A stretch of 64,000 nucleotides of DNA from Ancylothrix sp. D3o (GTDB taxonomy: Bacteria; Cyanobacteriota; Cyanobacteriia; Cyanobacteriales; Oscillatoriaceae), in NCBI RefSeq assembly GCF_025370775.1, contig NZ_JAMXEX010000013.1, positions 62,001 through 126,000 of the forward strand. The letters are read 5' to 3'. Below are positions 45,084-51,348 of the stretch, in pieces. How positions within the stretch are numbered: position 1 is the first letter of the stretch; each line of letters opens with the position of its first letter. The translations under genes and the position numbers were made by a program. The notes beneath the pieces were generated by a model that saw only the letters and a program-made list of their open reading frames with translations, had not been told where the DNA came from and did not search any database.

Positions 45084-45992
45084 ATGTCTTCTCATCACGA
45101 TCATCATCACGAACCGGCTAATTATAATCGGGCTTTTATTGTTGGGTTTATTTTAAATATTTGTTTGGTTGGGGCTGAGATTGTTTATGGGTTTATGGCG
45201 CATTCGTTGGCGTTGTTGGCGGATGCGGGACATAATTTGAGTGATGTTTTGGCGTTGTTTTTGGCGTGGGGTGCGAGCCGGTTGAGTTTGCGGGCGCCGT
45301 CGGTTCGTTTTACTTATGGGTGGCGCCGGAGTTCGATTTTGGTGGCGTTGTTGAATGGGGTTTTTTTGTTGGTGGCGACGGGGGGGATCGCTTGGGAGGC
45401 GATTGGTAGGTTACAAGATCCGAAGCCGGTGGAGGGGGGTTTGGTGATTGGGGTGGCGTTGGTGGCGATTGTGGTTAATACGGCGACGGCGCTGATGTTT
45501 ATGTCGGGGAGTAAGGGGGATTTGAATATTAGGGCGGCGTTTTGGCACATGGCGGGGGATGCGCTGGTGTCGTTGGGGGTTGTGTTGGCGGGGGTGGTGA
45601 TTTTGGTGACGGGGTGGTTGTGGTGTGATCCGGTGATGAGTTTGGTGGTGGTGGTGGTGATTGTTTGGGGTACTTGGGGGTTGTTGCGGGATGCGGTGAT
45701 TTTGGCGTTGGATGGGGTGCCGGTTTCTGTTGAGCCTTTGGCGGTGCGGTTGTTTTTGTCGGAGTTACCGGGGGTGATTGAGGTGCATGATTTGCATATT
45801 TGGGGGATGAGTACGACGGAGATTGCGCTTACTGCTCACTTAGTGATGCCGGCTGGTTGTCCGGGGGATGATTTTTTATATATGGTGAGAGAGGAGTTGC
45901 ATCATAAGTTTGATATTGATCATGTGACGTTGCAAGTTGAGATTGGGGATGCTTGTTATCCTTGTGTTTTGGCGCCGGATCATGTGGTTTAA
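45084..45992 (+). CDS. Cation diffusion facilitator (Zn/Cd exporter, CzcD-like)
   Basis: 302 aa. A His-rich start (HHDHHHE) and six membrane spans are seen. The metal-site pairs are DAGHNLSD in span 2 and HMAGDALVS in span 5, the HxxxD pattern of Zn-type CDF antiporters. A cytoplasmic C-terminal domain (VIEVHDLHIWGMSTTEIALTAHL) senses metal. The gene is unusually G- and GT-rich on the coding strand, including a (GGT)-like run near residue 190. No regulator is adjacent. Confidence 0.95.
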   Translation: MSSHHDHHHEPANYNRAFIVGFILNICLVGAEIVYGFMAHSLALLADAGHNLSDVLALFLAWGASRLSLRAPSVRFTYGWRRSSILVALLNGVFLLVATGGIAWEAIGRLQDPKPVEGGLVIGVALVAIVVNTATALMFMSGSKGDLNIRAAFWHMAGDALVSLGVVLAGVVILVTGWLWCDPVMSLVVVVVIVWGTWGLLRDAVILALDGVPVSVEPLAVRLFLSELPGVIEVHDLHIWGMSTTEIALTAHLVMPAGCPGDDFLYMVREELHHKFDIDHVTLQVEIGDACYPCVLAPDHVV

Positions 45993-45996
45993 AGTT

Positions 45997-46146
45997 GAAA
46001 GCCGCCGGTTAAAACCGGCGTCTACAAGAAAAAAACCCCTTCGGGGTTGGAGATGTTTATTAGTTGGGTTGGGTGGTTGAAAGCCGCCAGTTGAAAGCCA
46101 CCGGTTAAAACCGGTGTCTACAGGAAAAAAACCCCTTCGGGGTTGG
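45997..46146. repeat. Two-hairpin dispersed repeat, copies I and II
   Basis: Each copy is CCGGTTAAAACCGG (hairpin 1), a GTCTACA spacer, seven or so A residues, then ACCCCTTCGGGGT (hairpin 2). Copy I is at 45997-46050 and copy II at 46093-46146, with a partial piece before copy II. On the minus strand hairpin 2 followed by T residues makes an intrinsic terminator, although both neighbouring genes are on the plus strand. Confidence 0.85.
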
Positions 46147-46278
46147 AGAGGTTAATTATTCGTGTTGGAATTATTGGAATTAAAATACGATTTTTTACGG
46201 AGATGGTGATGGGAAGGCCGGTGATATAAGTTATAATTGAAGGAAGTAAGGACTCCGACGTTTAAGTAGGAGGGAACT

Positions 46279-46722
46279 ATGCAAATTAAAAATAATTTAG
46301 AAATGGGAAAAGTTTTTGCGACTCTAACAATTATTAATCGAGCCGACCAAATTCGGGCAGAAGATGGGACAATTTCAGCAGACCAAGTTCGCTCAATAAC
46401 GCTCAAAAATGTTTTGGTGGATACGGGTGCGACGACTTTGTGTTTGCCGGCGGATGCTATCGCTAAATTAGGGCTGAAGCTTCTTAAGGAGGTGGATGTA
46501 GCAACGGCGATGGGTATTGGTAAGGCTCGGATTTTTCGGGATGCTACTATATCTATGTTTGAGCGTGAGGGAACGTTTGAGTGTTTGGAGTTACCGGGAG
46601 GTGGAGATGCACTTTTGGGGGTGATTCCTTTGGAGGCTTTGGGGTTAGAAATTGATTTAAAGAATCAAGTTTTGAAGCCTTTACCGATTAGTCCAACGGA
46701 AACTTATTTGACGATTTTGTAG
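46279..46722 (+). CDS. Retropepsin-like aspartic protease domain protein
   Basis: 147 aa. The half-pepsin fold is marked by LVDTGATTLCLP (catalytic Asp of the DTGA motif, about residue 52) and a second hydrophobic-Gly flap LLGVIPLEALGLEID. Stand-alone clan AA proteins of this size occur widely in cyanobacteria, and dimerise to form one active site. Substrates are unknown. A GGAGGG-type ribosome site lies about 7 nt upstream. Confidence 0.87.
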   Translation: MQIKNNLEMGKVFATLTIINRADQIRAEDGTISADQVRSITLKNVLVDTGATTLCLPADAIAKLGLKLLKEVDVATAMGIGKARIFRDATISMFEREGTFECLELPGGGDALLGVIPLEALGLEIDLKNQVLKPLPISPTETYLTIL

Positions 46723-47030
46723 AGAAAGGGTGCGGGTTTTTTTGAGGGGGTTAGGGTGTCAAGTTTGACGGGGTGAATGTATAGTCGCCACCGGTTAAAA
46801 CCGGCGTCTACAGGAAAAAAACCCCTCCGGGGTTGGAATAGTTAATTATTGGGCTAGAAACCGGCTTTATTACGAGTTTGTGGTGTTGAGAAAGGGGAAT
46901 TAAAAAAAGGAGTTATTTGAGGGATGTGATGTGTGGGGAATGGGGGCCGGTTTTTTTTGAGGTGTAAAGAGGTGTGATACGATAAATGTATTGTGTTAAT
47001 TAGGAAAATCGGCTATTTAGTAAAAAAGTT
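46723..47030. other. Intergenic region with two-hairpin repeat copy III
   Basis: 308 bp. Copy III of the dispersed repeat lies at 46784-46836 (hairpin 2 as ACCCCTCCGGGGT). The remaining 190 bp hold no gene I can support; the promoter of the antitoxin is expected near 46960-47010. Confidence 0.7.
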
Positions 47031-47297
47031 ATGGCAATAACGACTCTGAAGGAAATACTTAATCAGCTTGATAAGCTTGAAACACCAGAGCTTAAAGAGC
47101 TTAATCAAACTATTCAAAAATATCTAACACAGCGAGAAGAGTCTGTCAAGAAAGCCGGTTTTCACCAAGCTTTGATTGATTCGGGATTAGTTAAGCAAAT
47201 TAAGTATCCTATTAGCTATGAGGAGAGGGGTGAAAGGCAATTGATTGAGGTGGAAGGAAAGCCGGTTTCTGAAACGATTATTGAGGAACGGCGTTAA
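47031..47297 (+). CDS. VapB-like antitoxin (orphaned)
   Basis: 88 aa. Acidic/basic helical N-terminus and a C-terminal tail ending in EVEGKPVSETIIEERR, a form seen in small cyanobacterial proteins encoded directly before PIN-domain toxins. The next codons are ATGGCAATTTATTTTATAG (MAIYFI...), the start expected of such a toxin, but that gene is broken. The assignment rests on this context and on my recall of the tail. Confidence 0.7.
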   Translation: MAITTLKEILNQLDKLETPELKELNQTIQKYLTQREESVKKAGFHQALIDSGLVKQIKYPISYEERGERQLIEVEGKPVSETIIEERR

Positions 47298-47351
47298 ATG
47301 GCAATTTATTTTATAGATACTAGAATGACCACTTATCAAAAAAGTTTTTAA
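47298..47351 (+). pseudogene. Truncated PIN-domain toxin (vapC remnant)
   Basis: It starts 1 bp after the antitoxin stop with MAIYFIDT, the first strand and catalytic Asp of PIN/VapC toxins (normally followed by SALVKRY-like residues). From codon 9 the reading becomes RMTTYQKSF and stops. The break, about 47321, coincides with the stop codon of the minus-strand zinc-ribbon gene (47320-47322). The rest of the toxin, about 120 codons, is missing. Confidence 0.7.
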
Positions 47352-47748
47352 TAATTTCTTGAGCTTTTGATACTGTTATACCCAAAGCTTTTCCTATTTC
47401 ATAACTAATATCAAAAATCCATTCTTTAAATGAATTTTGTGATTTAGAAACAATACTTCTTTCATAACTGTCCATTTCGTTCAACTTTTGTAGTAAACGC
47501 TGCCTTAATAATTGAGTGGTTGAAAGAGCATCTTCTACTTCGGAAGGATAAAATTCATATCCACAATAACAGTAAAATTTACTATCAAGGATATACCACT
47601 GAGCGCTACAAGATTCACATTTAACTTGTCTTTGATAAGGTTCAACCAACAATTGGCCATTAAAAACACAATCTTTATGATAATTTTCCCCCCATTGTTT
47701 ACCACAACTGGGGCATTTAGGAAAAGGAAATGTTATCCATTCGCTCAT
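47320..47748 (-). CDS. Zinc-ribbon protein with shared C-terminal module
   Basis: 142 aa. The N-terminal 62 residues carry two or more Cys pairs (CPSC 12-15; C27; CESC 44-47; CYC 60-62), so a zinc-ribbon or double zinc finger. The C-terminal part, residues about 80-126 (RQRLLQKLNEM, VSKSQNSF, IFDISYEIGKALG), aligns without gaps to the 92-aa protein upstream, with 15 of 47 identities by eye. Third gene of the GTPase operon, behind a terminator-like hairpin. Function unknown. AT-rich compared with its neighbours. Confidence 0.75.
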   Translation of the reverse strand: MSEWITFPFPKCPSCGKQWGENYHKDCVFNGQLLVEPYQRQVKCESCSAQWYILDSKFYCYCGYEFYPSEVEDALSTTQLLRQRLLQKLNEMDSYERSIVSKSQNSFKEWIFDISYEIGKALGITVSKAQEIIKNFFDKWSF

Positions 47749-47778
47749 AATGATTACTTTTAAGGAAAAAAAACTTGA

Positions 47779-47807
47779 CCTCTACATACAAAACAATAAT
47801 GTAGAGG
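47779..47807 (-). terminator. Terminator or attenuator inside the GTPase operon
   Basis: On the minus strand, a perfect 9-bp stem CCTCTACAT/ATGTAGAGG with an 11-nt loop is followed by TCAAG and eight T residues. It sits between the 92-aa gene and the zinc-ribbon gene, so only a fraction of transcripts may reach the latter, or it has its own promoter. Confidence 0.75.
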
Positions 47808-47830
47808 TATTAAGATAATCAAAGCAGAGT

Positions 47831-48109
47831 TTAACGTAATCCAGCTTTCCAGCCTTCAGACCATCCGTCACCAATTGATTTGATTATATCTCTGCCAAAA
47901 CCAACTACTTCTCCCACAATATAGCCAAACAGTTTAGCAATAGACTTAAATAAATCGGCTACAAAAGCCCTTAAACTTGCTTCCGATTTTGCTGCTATCC
48001 TCAAGTCAGCATCGCTCATAGATTTGATTTCGTCCAATAATCTTTGTCTAATTTTATCTATATCTTCGCTGGGAATGTTAGTTTCATTAGGAACATTTCT
48101 CATTCTCAT
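47831..48109 (-). CDS. 92-aa partner protein of the GTPase
   Basis: Minus-strand AGGAG lies 8 nt before the ATG, a strong ribosome site. Residues about 19-65 (RQRLLDEIKSM, AAKSEASLRAFVADLFKSI, GYIVG) form the module also found at the end of the zinc-ribbon protein. The C-terminal half has a hydrophobic, possibly amphipathic or membrane-interacting helix (IAKLFGYIVGEVVGFGRDIIKSIG) and a Trp/Gly-rich end. It lies 50 bp after the GTPase. No known family. Confidence 0.72.
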   Translation of the reverse strand: MRMRNVPNETNIPSEDIDKIRQRLLDEIKSMSDADLRIAAKSEASLRAFVADLFKSIAKLFGYIVGEVVGFGRDIIKSIGDGWSEGWKAGLR

Positions 48110-48159
48110 TGCTAAATCTCCTTATTTTTTATTTAACTTCATTTTGACTAGATATTCTA

Positions 48160-49098
48160 TTAAAGTCCCTGTTTTTTTAGCCACGCTAAAAATGCTTTTT
48201 GATCTCCAGCAAATTTAGCAAACTCTTCCGGTGGCATTTTATCAACAATATCAGACATCTTTCCAGGTTGAAGTGGTTGGTTATTTGCTCTTTCTCGTCT
48301 TTTTTCTGGAGGTAATAGCTGAGGATCAACTAACTCCAGAAAATCAGCCAATGCTTTACGAGATGCAACAACCCATCTTCTTTTATTAGGGACAGCATCC
48401 ATCATGGCATCAAAAAGCTGGGGTAAATGGTACCGTTTATGCGCTGAATATCCTACAATTTTTCCTTTCCATGTGGGTAATACCTCACGAATTTTTCTTT
48501 TAACATCATGGATTCGTCCTTTAATGTTTTCTTCTTGTTCTTCGCTAGGTAAATTCGCTAAAGGATGCCAAGCATTTTCCCCCGGATACACTAGCTCTAC
48601 TTTATTTAAGGCAATGACCATCCGATCTAAAAGCCTAGGATCAATTGCTTTGAGTTCTCTTTCTAAATATTGCTGTACAGAAGCGATAGCCCGATTTTGT
48701 GCATCTAAAATCCATAAAGCAACATCTACATCTTTTAAGACTTTTTCGTAAAGTGCAATATGTTCTCTTTGTTTTAATTGACTTTCACCTAATCCAGGCA
48801 TATCATAAGCAACTAATGCTCCCTTAACTCCTTCTACTTTATTGAATGAGACTTCTACTCCTCGTACCTCTTGGGTGCAAGCCTCGATATGACTCACCTC
48901 AAAACCTGCATTAAAAAGTGCGTTGAGGGTAGAGGATTTTCCTACTCCCGTTTCACCAATAAAAGCAAAACGAGGAGGAGGTTCATTATCTACCTTTTCT
49001 TCAATCATCTGGTAGATTTTTTCAAAATCATCTTCAGATATCTTCTGATCGCCCAGAATGTCTCTTGCTAAACCTTGGACTAAACCTCGTAAATCCAT
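48160..49098 (-). CDS. Dynamin/Era-like GTPase
   Basis: 312 aa. P-loop GTPase: G1 GETGVGKSS (48-56), G2 Thr near residue 75, G3 DMPG (99-102), G4 NKVE (165-168, Asp of NKxD replaced by Glu), G5-like GYSAHK. A helical N-terminal segment of about 40 residues and a C-terminal extension of about 80 residues with a small terminal helical motif (MPPEEFAKFAGDQKAFLAWLKK) flank it. It resembles YjdA/YfjP-type or IRG-like GTPases. First gene of a three-gene operon and divergent from the STAND ATPase. Possible role in membrane or conflict systems is inference. Confidence 0.85.
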   Translation of the reverse strand: MDLRGLVQGLARDILGDQKISEDDFEKIYQMIEEKVDNEPPPRFAFIGETGVGKSSTLNALFNAGFEVSHIEACTQEVRGVEVSFNKVEGVKGALVAYDMPGLGESQLKQREHIALYEKVLKDVDVALWILDAQNRAIASVQQYLERELKAIDPRLLDRMVIALNKVELVYPGENAWHPLANLPSEEQEENIKGRIHDVKRKIREVLPTWKGKIVGYSAHKRYHLPQLFDAMMDAVPNKRRWVVASRKALADFLELVDPQLLPPEKRRERANNQPLQPGKMSDIVDKMPPEEFAKFAGDQKAFLAWLKKQGL

Positions 49099-49206
49099 AA
49101 TATTTTTCAGAACAGTAAAGCGGAATCTTCTCGAATGCTAAATCCTGCGTTCCCAACACTGCCACCCGAAAGGAACTTATATTCTGCCTTCTTTTGTAAC
49201 AAATTT

Positions 49207-49259
49207 TTAACCAAAAGCCTGAAAAAACTTGATTTTGTTGGTTAAATCTAAGCTATAAT
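49207..49259 (+). promoter_or_regulatory. Divergent promoter region with 8-bp inverted repeat
   Basis: Between the GTPase and the STAND gene (190 bp), TATAAT at 49254-49259 is a good -10 for the STAND gene, about 30 bp before its ATG. TTAACCAA (49207-49214) and TTGGTTAA (49238-49245) form a perfect inverted repeat at the -15 to -50 region and may be an operator shared by both directions. Confidence 0.5.
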
Positions 49260-49288
49260 AGCCGAAACTCCCACCCCGCCTTGAGCCT

Positions 49289-50665
49289 ATGACTATTCCA
49301 GATATTACAGAAGTTTTACAATTGGTAGATGAGTTAGTTCACAAACAAACAGGCGAACACTTAGACGATCTCCAAAAAAAAGTTATTAAAGGACTGTGGG
49401 AAGGAAAAAGTTACACAGCAATTGCAGATAAACATAAATATAAAAGTTCAAATTATATCGGAGATGTTAGTCGTAAGTTATATAAAATTTTGTCATCCCA
49501 GCTAGGAGAAGATGTTAGCCAATCTAATTTTTGTTGGACTATAGAAAGATTCATTAATAAATCTAAATCTAACTCAGTAAGTCAAGTTCAGCAAGGCTTG
49601 ATTAATAATAGCCATATCAGTTTATGTTCTAAGAAGACTCAAGATAATTCTGAAAATAATGAAGAGAATTATCCCAATAAATCCTACCACGATTTAACCC
49701 TAGCCCCAAAAATAACCCATTTCTACGGACGCGAAAAAGAACTCAAAACCCTATCTGATTTCCTGCTCCAACAAAACACCCGCCTCCTCTCAGTCTTAGG
49801 ATTACCCGGAATTGGCAAAACCACCCTCGTTAAACAATTTCTTGACCAAAACCGGCAACACTTTGATATCCTAATCTGGAAAAGCATCAAACTCAGCCCA
49901 TCCTTAGATACCATCATTAATGAAATTATCACCGCTACCAACCCCGACCCCCTGATAGCAGACAACCAATTAACGCAACTTTTAAAACTTTTCTCTCAGC
50001 AAAAATGTTTAATCGTCCTAGATGACGTGCAAGAAATATTCACCGGCCAACAATTCACCGGCCAATATAAAACGCAATATAAAGACTATAAAACCCTCTT
50101 CACAAGAACCACAGAAGTTGAACATCAAAGCAGCTTAATCTTAATTAGTCAAGAACAATGTCAAGAAATGCACGGCTTAGACGAAGACTTCTATCCTGTT
50201 AAATGCTTAGAACTAGAAGGCTTAGACAACACCGGTATCCTCAAAAATCAAGGCTTAAAAGATGAGGAAAATTGGCTAAAAATAATTGATTTATATGAAG
50301 GAAATCCCCGATACTTAAAAGATATTGCCGGTTTAATTAAAAATGTCTACTGTGGCAGAGTTTCCGAATTTTTAGCAGAAGATAGCCTGATTCTCACACA
50401 AAATATAAAATATTGTTTAAGTGAATTATTCCAGCGATTATCCCCCGGCGAACAAGAGATAACTTTAAAATTGAGCCAATCGAAAGAGCCGGTTTCTAGG
50501 GATGATTTAAGACAAAATTTAGAACTGTCTTCAAGCGATTTAATTAATGGATTATGCTCTTTAACCAGACGCTATTTACTCAAAAGAATCGAAGGGGAGA
50601 AAGTAGTATTTAATTTAGGGCCGGTTTTCAAAGAATATGTAAGGTTGTCAAAATTGAGAGATTAA
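49289..50665 (+). CDS. Compact NB-ARC STAND ATPase with VMAP-type HTH
   Basis: 458 aa. The N-terminal 85 residues (LQLVDELVHKQTGEHLDDLQ, GLWEGKSYTAIADKHKYKSSNYIGDVS) match the HTH found at the start of vWA-MoxR-associated (VMAP) and NB-ARC proteins of cyanobacteria. NB-ARC follows: FYGREKEL (145-152), Walker A GLPGIGKTT (171-179), Walker B CLIVLDDVQ (240-248), a sensor region (SSLILISQEQ), then winged-helix (LSPGEQEITLKLSQ...SRDDLRQNL). It stops there, with no WD40 or TPR repeats. STAND proteins switch by ATP-driven oligomerisation. Divergent from the GTPase. Confidence 0.88.
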   Translation: MTIPDITEVLQLVDELVHKQTGEHLDDLQKKVIKGLWEGKSYTAIADKHKYKSSNYIGDVSRKLYKILSSQLGEDVSQSNFCWTIERFINKSKSNSVSQVQQGLINNSHISLCSKKTQDNSENNEENYPNKSYHDLTLAPKITHFYGREKELKTLSDFLLQQNTRLLSVLGLPGIGKTTLVKQFLDQNRQHFDILIWKSIKLSPSLDTIINEIITATNPDPLIADNQLTQLLKLFSQQKCLIVLDDVQEIFTGQQFTGQYKTQYKDYKTLFTRTTEVEHQSSLILISQEQCQEMHGLDEDFYPVKCLELEGLDNTGILKNQGLKDEENWLKIIDLYEGNPRYLKDIAGLIKNVYCGRVSEFLAEDSLILTQNIKYCLSELFQRLSPGEQEITLKLSQSKEPVSRDDLRQNLELSSSDLINGLCSLTRRYLLKRIEGEKVVFNLGPVFKEYVRLSKLRD

Positions 50666-50725
50666 GCCGACGGAAACTTTGATAACCCTGTTGGCAATCC
50701 TGGGATATCTAAAATGCAAAATCTC

Positions 50726-50995
50726 TTAAGGAAAGTAATTATAAAATTCCTTACGATGTAGCACACGGAAAAAAATAACGACTTCGCCATCAAATGTTAA
50801 ACCAATGCGATAGTCACCTACCCGAATTCGATAAGCATTTTCATAGCCTTGTAATTTTTTTACTTGTCTTAATTCTTCAAAGTCTGGCGTATTCGGTATC
50901 TCTTCAAAGACAAGGGTTTTAATTGCTCCAAAAATCGGCGTACTTTTAAGAGATTTTAAGTCTTTGATAAAACTAGGGAGATACTCTGTATTCAC
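50726..50995 (-). CDS. Type II toxin, RelE/ParE superfamily
   Basis: 89 aa. RelE fold signatures are FIKDLKSL, the helix-strand switch VKKLQGYENAYRIRVGDYRIGLTFDGEVVIFFRVLHRKEFY, and a C-terminal Tyr. Its start overlaps the antitoxin stop by 4 bp (ATGA), as in co-translated TA pairs. Expected action is mRNA cleavage on the ribosome, but ParE-like activity cannot be excluded. Confidence 0.9.
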   Translation of the reverse strand: MNTEYLPSFIKDLKSLKSTPIFGAIKTLVFEEIPNTPDFEELRQVKKLQGYENAYRIRVGDYRIGLTFDGEVVIFFRVLHRKEFYNYFP

Positions 50996-51195
50996 TGTTT
51001 TTCAAGTTCTGTAAGGGCTGCTTCTAAGTTTAAAGGTGTTTCGTCTTTTACTTCCATCATCGCACGCACAAGTCCTTCATCTTCAATGGCTTCAACAAGA
51101 CGCTGATAATCATTGAAATCTATCACGACTTTACGAATATGTCCGTCGGTGTCTAGGATTAATTCTTGGGCAAAGGGGTAATTATCTGCTTTCAT
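50992..51195 (-). CDS. Antitoxin of the RelE-type toxin
   Basis: 67 aa, acidic. It begins with a strand pattern LILDTDGHIRKVVIDFNDYQRLVEAIED, typical of small Phd/RelB-like cyanobacterial antitoxins, and ends in an acidic helix that should wrap the toxin. First gene of the pair, overlapping the toxin by 4 bp. Confidence 0.85.
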   Translation of the reverse strand: MKADNYPFAQELILDTDGHIRKVVIDFNDYQRLVEAIEDEGLVRAMMEVKDETPLNLEAALTELEKQ

Positions 51196-51316
51196 TTGAG
51201 TTTTGCTGTTTTAGTTTTATGAATTTAATTTCAAAATAGGTATAAGTTGGAAGGTATTTCACGCAACCCAAAAAATCCATTTTTTATGGCTGGTGAAAAA
51301 CTAACACAATTATAAC

Positions 51317-51340
51317 AAAAAAAGCTGGGCAAAGCCCAGC
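51317..51340 (-). terminator. Intrinsic terminator of acnB
   Basis: On the minus strand, GCTGGGC-ttt-GCCCAGC (plus 51324-51340) is followed by TTTTTTTG, 9 bp beyond the acnB stop. The same palindrome core occurs at 5306-5322. Confidence 0.88.
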
Positions 51341-51348
51341 CTAAAAAA

